A DNA stretch of 64,000 nt from Legionella worsleiensis (GTDB lineage Bacteria > Pseudomonadota > Gammaproteobacteria > Legionellales > Legionellaceae), in NCBI RefSeq assembly GCF_001467535.1, contig NZ_LNZC01000027.1, positions 35,428 through 99,427 on the forward strand, read 5' to 3'. The translations under genes and the position numbers were made by a program. This document shows, one piece after another, positions 25,600-34,708 of this stretch (positions are counted from its first letter, which is position 1; each line of letters begins with the position of its first letter). The notes under the pieces are model-generated. The model was given only the letters and a program-made list of their open reading frames with translations, had not been told where the DNA came from and did no database searches.

Positions 25600-26337
25600 A
25601 TGAAAAAATTAACCCTGCTTTCTTTGATGTCCGCATTATCGTTCAGTTCCGTTATCCATGCCGGTGGTATGGGTGAAGCAAACTCTTGTTGTTCCTCATA
25701 TTTTTCTCTGGAAGGTGGCTACACATGGAATAACATAGACGGCTATGACTTTGTTATTTTGGACAACAATACCCTTCTTTCCTCACGACTAACCGACGAT
25801 GAATACACCGGCCGTTTTGCTGCTGGCGTTTTAACCATGTTTGCTGATCAATTCGCAGCTACTGCTGAGGTTGGCTGGGGTTACTACGGAAAAACTACGG
25901 TTAATCCCGCTCGATTGAATGTCGCTGCTGCGATTCCCGCCGCATTAACTTCCAGTCATACCTTAAGCGGATTTGATGCGTTATTAGGTGTTGCCTACGT
26001 ACAACCCTATTACAGCGTTTCGTTTAAAGCAGGTGCATTAATTCAAAACATGCAGAATAATACTACTGCTTTCTATTCTCCTGACATTTCGCTCCCCTTA
26101 GTCGATAGCTACAACGAAAAAGCGGTTCAAACAGCGGTATTGCCAGAAATCAAACTTGGTGCAGCTTATAATTTTAATGAAAATTGGTCCCTGACTGGAT
26201 CTTACCTGTTTGCTTTGGGAGCAAGCCCCAAAACAACCGGAGTATTCAATTTAAACAACTCGACTGGAAGTTTAAATGTAGACAAACGAAATCCAACGAT
26301 CAACACGCTGTTAGTCGGTGTTCAATATACCCTTTAA
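25600..26337 (+). CDS. Exported outer-membrane beta-barrel protein
   Basis: A 245-residue protein with signal peptide MKKLTLLSLMSALSFSSVIHAGG and a barrel-like mature part. Aromatic strands such as YFSLEGGYTWNNIDGY, FAATAEVGWGYYGK and NWSLTGSYLFALG are visible, and it ends LLVGVQYTL, a C-terminal strand suited to BAM recognition. It resembles the small opacity-family barrels that are abundant in Legionella. It is preceded by a long gap containing the duplicated flank, the MITE and the DnaA boxes. A hairpin (AGGTACTC/GAGTACCT, 26369-26397) follows it. Ligand and role unknown. Confidence 0.75.
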   Translation: MKKLTLLSLMSALSFSSVIHAGGMGEANSCCSSYFSLEGGYTWNNIDGYDFVILDNNTLLSSRLTDDEYTGRFAAGVLTMFADQFAATAEVGWGYYGKTTVNPARLNVAAAIPAALTSSHTLSGFDALLGVAYVQPYYSVSFKAGALIQNMQNNTTAFYSPDISLPLVDSYNEKAVQTAVLPEIKLGAAYNFNENWSLTGSYLFALGASPKTTGVFNLNNSTGSLNVDKRNPTINTLLVGVQYTL

Positions 26338-26511
26338 ACGCAAATCATCAGAATCCAACTCATATTTGAGGTACTCATCACGAGTGGTAGAGTACCTTGT
26401 AACAATTCTTAAAGCACAGGATTAGCAAAGTTATTTCTATTTACTTGTTGATAATTCATCATCTAATATAAGTTAAAACATATTTAATCGTTGTTTCAAT
26501 CAAGAGTATTC

Positions 26512-27423
26512 ATGAAAATAAAGAAGTGTTTTAACCGGTTTCATTTCATTTTACTGGCCTTCGTGTCAACCTGTCTGTGCGCCAAAAATGAAAATACGAA
26601 CACCGTTGAGACACACCAACCCCCAAAGACAGGCAATTTTGCCCTACCCTCTGCACAGCAAATAAGCCCTCTGGTTTCATTTGGACAAAACATAGTCGAT
26701 AAAGGAACAAAGCAGGTGTTTATGGAACCTGATTACATACAGGCACCCATGGAGCACTACACTACAGCCACCCCCTCTTTTCTTTATGGACTCAGTGACA
26801 TTTCATCCCTCTTTATCAGTGTACCTGCTGCAATAAATTATAAAGACGATGGCGCTCATTCCTCTGGTTTGTCTGATGCATTGATTCAACTGGAATATTC
26901 TTTTTTTGAAACGTCCAACAGAAGTTATACAACTCAGGCTACTTTTGTAGCCAATGCCACTCTGCCCTCTGGTTCCATAGAGAAATCGCCGCCCACAGGT
27001 TCGGGTTCGCCTACCTTTCTTTTGGGTACTACCTACAATATCACTACAGTTAACTGGTACGCTTTTGTATCTCCAGGAGCTATTCTTACGACAAAAAAAA
27101 ATAATTTCAAACCTGGGGCGCAATACTTGTATCAGTTTGGTCTGGGTAGAACCTTTTTAACTGCCACAAATAAATACATTTTTGCGGGTCTTGTGGAGTT
27201 TAATGGAATAATCAACGAGAAATCATCACTATTTAATCAAGCCTTACCGGATACCGGAGGTAAAGTACTTGGAGTCACGCCATCATTATGGTTTTCAAAT
27301 AAACAACTGATTCTGCAATTTGGTGTTGGATTTCCCTTATATCAACAGTTGAATGGAAATCAACAACCCAACAATTATATCCTTGTAGGTAATGCAGCGT
27401 GGCTATTTACCCCTGATTTTTAA
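26512..27423 (+). CDS. Exported protein resembling the MetA-pathway phenol-degradation (barrel) family
   Basis: A 303-residue exported protein with signal peptide MKIKKCFNRFHFILLAFVSTC. The mature part has repeated amphipathic strands and Gly/Tyr/Trp-rich segments such as FLYGLSDISSLFISVPAAIN, LIQLEYSFFE, ATLPSGS, GSPTFLLGTTY and FGLGRTFL. This pattern matches proteins annotated as 'transporter' or 'MetA-pathway of phenol degradation', thought to be outer-membrane channels. I start it at 26512 because the earlier candidate at 26491 adds residues ahead of the signal sequence. The family call is moderate. Confidence 0.6.
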   Translation: MKIKKCFNRFHFILLAFVSTCLCAKNENTNTVETHQPPKTGNFALPSAQQISPLVSFGQNIVDKGTKQVFMEPDYIQAPMEHYTTATPSFLYGLSDISSLFISVPAAINYKDDGAHSSGLSDALIQLEYSFFETSNRSYTTQATFVANATLPSGSIEKSPPTGSGSPTFLLGTTYNITTVNWYAFVSPGAILTTKKNNFKPGAQYLYQFGLGRTFLTATNKYIFAGLVEFNGIINEKSSLFNQALPDTGGKVLGVTPSLWFSNKQLILQFGVGFPLYQQLNGNQQPNNYILVGNAAWLFTPDF

Positions 27424-27450
27424 CCTACTAAATGCAGGTAAAAGATGCGC

Positions 27451-30400
27451 TTATGATGATGCACCTGAAGAGCCACCTTTTTTTAATAATTTGTATGATT
27501 TGCCCGCTTTAATTAAGGCTTGAATGTCACTAAAAGGTAAGGGTTTAGAGCAATAAAAGCCCTGAATTTCATCACAGCCCATACCGAAAAGAATATTAAC
27601 CTGAGCCAGAGTTTCTACCCCCTCGGCAACTACTTTAATGTTTAAACTATGAGCTAATGTAATAATCGCATTGATAATTTTTATACTTTGCACATTATCA
27701 GGTAAGCCATCGATAAACATTTTATCTATTTTTAACGTTTCAGGACAATAATTTCGTAAATAGTCAAATGAACTGTACCCTGTTCCAAAATCATCCAGTG
27801 TAATGCGTACATCCTGTTGTTGTAACTCATTAATCACTTTTATTGTGTGCGTGGTATCAGTCATTAATAACGTTTCAGTCACTTCAAATTCAATCCACTT
27901 GGGATTTACAGAAAATTCATCCAATAAATTTTTTATTTTTTCAACCAGATTATAAGAAGGACTGAATTGACGGGCTGTTAAATTGATGGCTGTTCGTATT
28001 GGTTGATCACTACGCACCAGATTTTTAAATGCCTCACGCAAAACCCAATCACCAACCTCAACAATTAATTCTGATTTTTCACAAACAGGAATAAAATATT
28101 CCGGTAACCGCAGGCCATATCGAGGATCATTCCAACGAACTAACGCTTCAACACCCGTTATTTTTCCAGTTTTCAGTGAAACTTGCGGTTGATAATAAAG
28201 CTCCAGCTCATTGTTTAATATGGCCTCATGTATACCGCTTTCAATTTCCAATTGCCTTGCCGGAAGAGTAAGCATCTCTGAAGAAGCGAATTTAAACTGG
28301 TGACTTCCTTCTTTTGCTGATTCAATGAGTGCCCATATTGCATTGCTCAATAATTGTGTGCTGGTGATACCATGCTCTGGATACTGACTGATGCCAATAT
28401 TAGTGGTTAAAAAAATCTCCAGATTATGTTCTCTAAAGGGTTTCAGGGTAATGGCAAGGAGTGTTTTAACAAAATGAATAATTGCATTTTTCTCTTTTAG
28501 TGTATGAGACAAAAAGCCAAAAACACCAGGCTGGAGAATAGCAATCATATCAACATGCGCTAAAGAAGCATCAAAGTATTTTTTAGCCAGACATTGAAAT
28601 AACTTATTACCCACATCATAACCCATAGTATTATTGATGAGCTGAATGTTATTAACCTGCAGTTTAATCACCACAAATGATGAAACATTATTTCCAATAA
28701 ATTCATCAATTTTTTTAATAAACGAATAACGATTATATAAACCCGTCAAAGGGTCATAATTATCAATAAAATTCATTTTATTGATTAACAGAACATTTTG
28801 GATGTATTTCGAAAAATTGGCCGTAAACTCAATAAGAATTTTAAAGACATCGATATTAAGATTTAACTCCGTTCGATTATAAAAACTCATCACCCCTATG
28901 GTCTGGTTAGATACGACTAAAGGAATTCCAACCACCTCTTTTAAGTGAATATCCTCACCATTTACTGTATAATAGGGATGAGTCAAATTAGCCGAATCTA
29001 CGCTGTACTGGATTGTATTCTGATTTAAACATTTGATTTGAAAAGCAGGTTCCTCTTCACCGTTCAGATATAAAGTTCTTAATGATTTGGGTTTTAAAGT
29101 CAAATCGTCTTTCAGCCAATGAGCAAGGCAAGTTAAGGTATTGTCTTTATCATCCAAAAGCCAAAACTCACCAATATCATAACCAATAGCCTGACATATT
29201 GCTTTAAGTATGCTTTGTGAAAAAATGCTAATGTCCTGAGTCTCACTCAAATTTTTATGCAGTTCTGCCAGTAGTTGTTGTTGCATCATCAGGTTGTATT
29301 TTGCAGTAACATCAGTAGCAACCCCAAGTATAGCCAATACCTCACCATTAGAATCTTTTAAAGGGAAAATCTGATCCGATATTTGCCGAATCACGCCATC
29401 TGCCCTCAAAATTTTAATTTCCACTATAATATTTGATGCACCTTTTTTTATTTGTTCTATTGCATCTAAAATACGCACTCTGTCCTCAGGGAGAATCAGA
29501 TTTAACCAGCTGCCTGGTTCTTTATACAATAACTCAACTGGCTGTCCATAAATCTTCTCAAAAGCTGGGCTTACATAAATTAGTTCATGCGAATCTACCG
29601 GCATTCGCCATAGCACAAGATCGATATTCTCAGTAAATTCAGTAAATAACTTTTCTCTGATTCTCAATTGTTCAAGGAGTTCATCGGAATAGCGTTCAAA
29701 CCTTCCAATTACCAAAATACCCAATAACACAATAGCGGAAAGAATGATTAAAAAGGCAATAATGGCGACGACCATAGTAAATGTTTTGCCGTAGAAGTGA
29801 TAACGTAACCCCTGAGTGATTAATACAATAATTACTATGGATGAAATAAAAACCAATGGCAGCAAGATTCTGGCAGAGCGCCCACCGGTATTATCCGCAA
29901 GCAATGCAGCACTGACACCAACAGATGGACGTAAACAAAATAAAGCGGCACAAATCAGTAGAAAAGCAATAACAGTATGAATGGCCAGGTTAATGTAGGT
30001 AATAATCAAATAATCAGGCTCAACATGAGCGAAGAGATACAACACGCTGAACATGGTAATTGCAAAAATCAGACACATAAAAATCTGAAAAGTCCAATTA
30101 GGTACAAATCGACAATCAACAGACAAGAGAGCAAGACTTGCAAAAATAAAATTCAGACAGGTACTAAATGCCATACGTCCGGGAAAATAAAGAGGGTTTA
30201 CCGGTGTATCAACATAAAAAAATTCATCTATATTAAAGTTAACTGCAAAAAGGTATTCATATAAGGTCAGTGAACTAATCAATAAAACCAGCAGTGCAAT
30301 CAGTTTGATTGTAAAAAAACGAATTTTACTGGTGCTTTGTAAGGTAGCTAAGAATAAAGACACGCCAACCATTATCAGACAAATGGCTGTATTAAACTTC

Positions 30401-30549
30401 ATGGAGGTCATATTAGGCAGAATAGTCTTTAAAACCTGGATATTTAAAATCCAGCCAAATGCACCTATACACCCAATAAAAACAACGACTAAAGATAAAA
30501 TCTTCGCAACGACTCTACTGTGTTCTGATGAAAAGATTATTTTATCCAT
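27451..30549 (-). CDS. PAS-GAF-GGDEF(degenerate)-EAL cyclic-di-GMP phosphodiesterase
   Basis: A 1032-residue membrane sensor. Eight or nine helices occupy about 1-285. A PAS domain follows at about 300-415 (ENIDLVLWRMPVDSHELIYV), then a GAF domain (about 430-590), a GGDEF-fold domain (about 600-760) and an EAL domain (about 780-1020). The cyclase signature is lost, reading LQPGVFGFL where GGDEF should be, so this domain may be regulatory. The EAL domain is intact: GVEALVRW, INLTARQF, EFEVTETLLM, LDDFGTGYSSF, LKIDK and VAEGVET, predicting c-di-GMP hydrolysis. It faces the previous gene convergently. Confidence 0.88.
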   Translation of the reverse strand: MDKIIFSSEHSRVVAKILSLVVVFIGCIGAFGWILNIQVLKTILPNMTSMKFNTAICLIMVGVSLFLATLQSTSKIRFFTIKLIALLVLLISSLTLYEYLFAVNFNIDEFFYVDTPVNPLYFPGRMAFSTCLNFIFASLALLSVDCRFVPNWTFQIFMCLIFAITMFSVLYLFAHVEPDYLIITYINLAIHTVIAFLLICAALFCLRPSVGVSAALLADNTGGRSARILLPLVFISSIVIIVLITQGLRYHFYGKTFTMVVAIIAFLIILSAIVLLGILVIGRFERYSDELLEQLRIREKLFTEFTENIDLVLWRMPVDSHELIYVSPAFEKIYGQPVELLYKEPGSWLNLILPEDRVRILDAIEQIKKGASNIIVEIKILRADGVIRQISDQIFPLKDSNGEVLAILGVATDVTAKYNLMMQQQLLAELHKNLSETQDISIFSQSILKAICQAIGYDIGEFWLLDDKDNTLTCLAHWLKDDLTLKPKSLRTLYLNGEEEPAFQIKCLNQNTIQYSVDSANLTHPYYTVNGEDIHLKEVVGIPLVVSNQTIGVMSFYNRTELNLNIDVFKILIEFTANFSKYIQNVLLINKMNFIDNYDPLTGLYNRYSFIKKIDEFIGNNVSSFVVIKLQVNNIQLINNTMGYDVGNKLFQCLAKKYFDASLAHVDMIAILQPGVFGFLSHTLKEKNAIIHFVKTLLAITLKPFREHNLEIFLTTNIGISQYPEHGITSTQLLSNAIWALIESAKEGSHQFKFASSEMLTLPARQLEIESGIHEAILNNELELYYQPQVSLKTGKITGVEALVRWNDPRYGLRLPEYFIPVCEKSELIVEVGDWVLREAFKNLVRSDQPIRTAINLTARQFSPSYNLVEKIKNLLDEFSVNPKWIEFEVTETLLMTDTTHTIKVINELQQQDVRITLDDFGTGYSSFDYLRNYCPETLKIDKMFIDGLPDNVQSIKIINAIITLAHSLNIKVVAEGVETLAQVNILFGMGCDEIQGFYCSKPLPFSDIQALIKAGKSYKLLKKGGSSGASS

Positions 30550-30680
30550 AAATAATCCAACTTATCCTTTAAGGAACCGTTACTACATAATTAAGGCGGG
30601 CAAATAAACCAAGTCTTTAAGCATACTTACCTAATTATAGTACAATACTCTGAACAACGAAAATCATGTTAAAAAAATCG

Positions 30681-30743
30681 TAACTCCCCAGGTCGTCATC
30701 CTTCGTCGCTTCGCTCCTCTGGATGACGACCTGGGGAGTTACA
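30681..30743. mobile_element. 63-bp short MITE, internally deleted relative of 25051
   Basis: Ends are the outer 22 bp of the longer element, GTAACTCCCCAGGTCGTCAT and its complement, separated by 19 bases found in the right arm of the 313-bp copy. The join corresponds to an ATCC shared by both arms. An 8-bp direct repeat, AAAAAATC, flanks it (30673-30680 and 30744-30751). It lies between the phosphodiesterase and acyltransferase genes and folds into a strong hairpin that could affect transcription. Confidence 0.82.
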
Positions 30744-30790
30744 AAAAATCCATTATTATGTTTTATTAGACTATTCGCTCATCTTTTAAA

Positions 30791-32767
30791 TTAATTTAGC
30801 GGATTTTCAAACCGCTGCAAATAAACAGTTGCCATTTGATATGAGGCATAATCGGTTATATGCCCACTGTCTTTAAATACGGGTAAACCGTTAATATCGG
30901 CCTTACAGAGGTTATCAGGGCATAATACTTTTTGTGGGTCTATCACAATCAACTGAGGATATTTCTGTTTTAGCTGAACAAAAAGCCCATCCAACCATTT
31001 GGTATCTTCTGGACTCAGTTCAAATTCACATTCCTCTGAGCGGTAGATGGTATGCTGTTTAATGTGCTTTAAAAAGCACTCATGAGGATTTTTTTGAGTA
31101 GTGACAATGGATTTTATTAAAACGGGTTTAGCACCTGAATCCACAATCATTTGCAACGCATGCATCAGCGCATTTTTAATCCGTTCTTTGGTTAAAGCAT
31201 GGGAGCGTTCATCGCCCAGCCTGGTGATGATTTTATCTTGCAGGTAACCAAACCAATTCTCACCAATAATGACATAATCATAATGATTGTTACGGATCAT
31301 GGAATAATAGCGGAGTGTTTGATCATAACAAGCCTGATAAACTCCTTTTTTAATAAACATATCATACTGATATATTCCAGGCAAAGTGAGGCATGCGATT
31401 GTTGCATGAGCAAGAATGGACACGTGAGCATCCCTGGCAAGTGTGTCGATAAATCGCCAATGATGATTTGAATAGGAATCCCCTATTAAAAAGCCGGTTC
31501 TTGTTCCTGTTTTTGTGGCACCCAGTACACAATTTTGGTTAATTTCTACATTTTTTCCCTGGATACAATTCGGTCTTTGCGGAGATGAGTGTTCCTTCAA
31601 TGTAGTGTAAAGCCTGGATATTTCAGCAAATCGCTGCGGAAAACCCTCTTCTTTTTTCATAAAGTAATAACTGACGTGCACTACACCTATAGGAACAATC
31701 AATAAGACAACTACACTGTAAGCAAAGTGAATTTTATTCATCATGGAAGCCGGTTTTTCTATAAAACGCCAGGAAAGATACGCCACAATAAAGGCACTAC
31801 ACCAAGCAAAAAAAAGCACACCAAACGTTTCTCTAATACTTAGATAACGTATCAAAACAAAAATAGGCCAGTGCCAAATGTACAAGGAATAGGAAATCAA
31901 TCCTATAAATACCACAGGCCTTGCAGAGAGAATCTGACTCCAAAAGGGTTTGGGCTCACATTGTCCCGAGGCAATCAAAAGCGCTGTAGCACCACATAAA
32001 ATCAACGCATAACCGTTAGGAAATCCTGAACTCACGTCTGGTTGCATTGCAATATAAAATAAAGCACCCAAAGCAAATGTACTCAGAATATTGATGAGTT
32101 GTTTATTCAATGCCCATCGCAACTTCCCAAAAGCAACGCAGGCGCCAATAAAAAATTCAAATATTCGGCTGGTTAACTGATAATAGGTGTTTATTGGATC
32201 ATGCACAGAACTATAAAATGCCAGAATACAAAATAATAGGGTTAGAAAATAAATACATCCTGCAATACGCTGTGGCCCGCATAGTTTGTTTAACACTAAA
32301 ATGACCGCTGGTAAAAGGAGATAACACTGCCACTCAACAGACAAAGACCAGGTATGTAATAGGGGCATCTGGTTACTATCGGGCGAAAAGTAGCCTGAAG
32401 TGACCTTACCAAAAAATAAATTAGAGAGAAATACTGATGTTTTACGGGCGCTTCGCCCAAAGAAAATCAAATCCTCCGGTAAATAAAACAGGACTGTCAT
32501 CAACACACTGACTGCAATCAAACAAATAAAAACAGGTTGGAGACGCCATAGCCTTCGGTTATAAAACGCAATAAAAGAAAAGGTATTGGTACTCATAGAG
32601 TTATAGATGATGCTGGTGATCAAATATCCTGAAATCACAAAAAAAACATCAACACCAACAAAACCGGACGGAAAAAGACTCAAGCCACTGTGAAAAAATA
32701 AAACAAACAAAACAGCAATTGCCCTTAACCCGTCTATATCAGGACGATAATTCACCAGCAACCTCAT
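30791..32767 (-). CDS. OafA/YrhL-type membrane acyltransferase with SGNH domain
   Basis: A 658-residue O-acyltransferase of the acyltransferase-3 family, which moves acetyl groups onto surface polysaccharide. The opening YRPDIDGLRAIAVLFVLFFH carries the conserved R-x10-H pattern. About ten membrane helices span 1-370, with SLSVEWQCYLLLP among them. A periplasmic SGNH-hydrolase domain follows (about 400-658), with GDSYSNHHW as nucleophile block and DSGHIT as the Asp/His block. The fused layout is that of O-antigen acetylases, so LPS or another glycan is a plausible target. No polysaccharide genes flank it. Confidence 0.88.
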   Translation of the reverse strand: MRLLVNYRPDIDGLRAIAVLFVLFFHSGLSLFPSGFVGVDVFFVISGYLITSIIYNSMSTNTFSFIAFYNRRLWRLQPVFICLIAVSVLMTVLFYLPEDLIFFGRSARKTSVFLSNLFFGKVTSGYFSPDSNQMPLLHTWSLSVEWQCYLLLPAVILVLNKLCGPQRIAGCIYFLTLLFCILAFYSSVHDPINTYYQLTSRIFEFFIGACVAFGKLRWALNKQLINILSTFALGALFYIAMQPDVSSGFPNGYALILCGATALLIASGQCEPKPFWSQILSARPVVFIGLISYSLYIWHWPIFVLIRYLSIRETFGVLFFAWCSAFIVAYLSWRFIEKPASMMNKIHFAYSVVVLLIVPIGVVHVSYYFMKKEEGFPQRFAEISRLYTTLKEHSSPQRPNCIQGKNVEINQNCVLGATKTGTRTGFLIGDSYSNHHWRFIDTLARDAHVSILAHATIACLTLPGIYQYDMFIKKGVYQACYDQTLRYYSMIRNNHYDYVIIGENWFGYLQDKIITRLGDERSHALTKERIKNALMHALQMIVDSGAKPVLIKSIVTTQKNPHECFLKHIKQHTIYRSEECEFELSPEDTKWLDGLFVQLKQKYPQLIVIDPQKVLCPDNLCKADINGLPVFKDSGHITDYASYQMATVYLQRFENPLN

Positions 32768-33073
32768 GTCGCTCTATTTAATTGTTTTATATCATATTTT
32801 TTTTAATTTAGAGAAGAGTTTTATAATCTAATGGATACAAACCAAATAAAAAAGCATAAAACAAATGGCATAATCAATTTGTTTTTCTTTTTGTTAATGC
32901 TCTAACCCTGGATAAGGAAATCCCTTACCCGTATATGCGCTCGGATTCAGAATGACGTAGATAAGTTATGCACCTTACGCATCTATCTCTACTCAGGGGG
33001 TATTTTTACGAATAAATGAATCTTCGTTAAGAGTAACCATCCTTAAAAACTCGATACATGCAAAAAACAGTCA

Positions 33074-33091
33074 TGCCCGCAAAGGCGGGCA
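33074..33091. repeat. REP-like hairpin in a 446-bp gene-free gap
   Basis: TGCCCGC - AAAG - GCGGGCA, a perfect 7-bp GC-rich stem, in the gap 32768-33213. The rest of the gap contains no convincing gene; it is AT-rich apart from this and a short GC patch near 32930-33000. Confidence 0.5.
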
Positions 33092-33213
33092 ACCATTCCT
33101 CAAAACAATCCAATATCCTAATCAAGTCATTTGCATTTAATATACACACAAAATAAAAAAATAACGCTATACTTAGGCTGCGGTACAGGAAAAAAACAAC
33201 CTAGGAGGATGTT

Positions 33214-33456
33214 ATGAATAGTCAATCTATGTGCTTTGCAAGCGGAGTGCGTACAAGTCTTATGATTGGTTTACTGTTTTTAGCTTTGGGTATTTCTTCT
33301 ATTGCCAACGCTGCTCAAGGGTGTGGCATGGGGTACCATAGAGCAATCTATAATGGAACATGTGTCTTGAACCATCCTGGCGCATTCTCAACCCCTGCTC
33401 CAGCTCATCCTGGATGCTGGAGAAATGCTTGGGGTGCTTTACGTTGCTACAGATAA
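33214..33456 (+). CDS. Small exported Cys/Gly-rich protein (GCG_CRPN-like)
   Basis: An 80-residue exported peptide. Signal sequence about 1-33 (ending IANA-A), then a 47-residue mature part with four cysteines: GCGMGYHRAIYNGTCV near the front and HPGCWRNAWGALRCYR at the end. The GCG...GxC... and CWRNxWGxxRC pattern resembles the GCG_CRPN repeat-type domain found in small exported proteins of unknown role. A strong AGGAGG five bases before the ATG supports the start. Disulphides are likely in the periplasm. The function is unknown. Confidence 0.7.
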   Translation: MNSQSMCFASGVRTSLMIGLLFLALGISSIANAAQGCGMGYHRAIYNGTCVLNHPGAFSTPAPAHPGCWRNAWGALRCYR

Positions 33457-33477
33457 ATCCCCGATAACGTACCTATT

Positions 33478-33520
33478 ACGTTTTTGCTTCTGATAAACAG
33501 GATTTCAGAAGCAAAAACGT
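33478..33520. repeat. Perfect 15-bp inverted repeat after the small exported gene
   Basis: ACGTTTTTGCTTCTG and CAGAAGCAAAAACGT separated by 13 bases. The A/T order is opposite to a classic terminator (T-run in the first arm), so although it lies between convergent genes I list it as an unassigned stem-loop. Confidence 0.6.
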
Positions 33521-33632
33521 GTACTTAAACTGCGTTTCGTTAAATCAGGCATTGTCTAAACAGACAAGCTGGTACTTATTTCAGGCCAGCTGACCGGTTG
33601 CAAGCAACACTAAATCTACTAATACACGAAGC

Positions 33633-34490
33633 TTATCCAAAGTGATAGTTCACGCCAACCCGTAATACATTGCCGGTAAAGTCGGCCTTTGATTTTACTG
33701 AGGCCTCGGCATAAGCTACAGGAGGGTTAAGTGCTGCATTTTGGGTAAGATTCAAATAACTGTGCAAAGGCCCCAGATTATAATAGATGTATTCTGCCTT
33801 GACGCTCCAGGAAGAATTAACCAACCATTCGGCTCCGCCGCCACCAGCCCAGCCACCCAAAACATTATGAACTGAAGCATAACCTGAAACAGGAGTAAAT
33901 AGGGGTTGTGAATTCGTCACTATATAGCTTGTAGACAATGTTGCTCCGCCATAAGCAAAAGCACCTGCGCCATAAAGTAACAAACCTGGATTTAATAAAT
34001 AACCTAAACGCCCTTTAATCAGTCCCAGATACTGCAACTTTTTGGTCAAGGAAATATCCGCTGTATGAGTCACACCGGCCAACAAAGGCGTGGTTACTGA
34101 ACTAACAAAACGGGTAGTACTGCTCGTAGGTGCCAACGCATCCAGATCTGCATCGATACCAATAACCAGATCATCCAATATCAAAGCATTATAACCAATC
34201 TGTCCGCCACCGGAAAAAGCATTCAGCGAATTTTTAATACGATGAGTGCCGAGAACAGCGAGTGCATCAGACATGGAACGAGAAAATGGATTAAAAACGG
34301 GATTAAACGCTGATGGAATCCCTGTATTTTTGATGACGTTATTTGCAGACCATAAATATCCCGTATTTATGCCTGCATAAAAACCTGACCAGCCAGTACT
34401 GCTTTCAACCACATACCCACTTGTTCCGGCAAAGGTATAAGTGCCCGCTAAAGCCAATGTTAAAGAAAGAAAAGTCCTTGTTTTTTTCAT
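33633..34490 (-). CDS. Opacity-type outer-membrane beta-barrel protein
   Basis: A 285-residue exported protein with signal peptide MKKTRTFLSLTLALAGTYTFAG. The mature start (STGWSGFYAGINTGYLWS) is the signature of the OmpA-like/Omp25-type barrels. Glycine-rich strands follow, for example GGQIGYNALILDDLVIGIDADLD and GGWAGGGGAEWLVNSSWSVKAEY. It ends VLRVGVNYHFG with a terminal Phe-Gly strand. It probably forms an eight-stranded barrel in the outer membrane. It is a single gene; function not deducible. Confidence 0.82.
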   Translation of the reverse strand: MKKTRTFLSLTLALAGTYTFAGTSGYVVESSTGWSGFYAGINTGYLWSANNVIKNTGIPSAFNPVFNPFSRSMSDALAVLGTHRIKNSLNAFSGGGQIGYNALILDDLVIGIDADLDALAPTSSTTRFVSSVTTPLLAGVTHTADISLTKKLQYLGLIKGRLGYLLNPGLLLYGAGAFAYGGATLSTSYIVTNSQPLFTPVSGYASVHNVLGGWAGGGGAEWLVNSSWSVKAEYIYYNLGPLHSYLNLTQNAALNPPVAYAEASVKSKADFTGNVLRVGVNYHFG

Positions 34491-34708
34491 TAATAATGTT
34501 CCAATCAGATTTAAAAAAATAAAGCAATGAACTACTCAGCTTCTCTATAACGAGACAGTTTATTGCTGATAAAAATGGCGAGTAATACACACGACCATTG
34601 AGTCTAGTGGATAAAATAATTTTGATCAATCCGTTGAATGTCTTGAAACGGTGTACCTGTTTATTACTGCGGTGCAAAGCCGTTAAAAAACCAGTAAAGC
34701 AAAAGAAC

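Noticed and set aside
34405..34677. Minus-strand frame overlapping the 33633 barrel start
   Set aside because: It overlaps the signal peptide of the barrel gene in another frame and has no recognisable feature.
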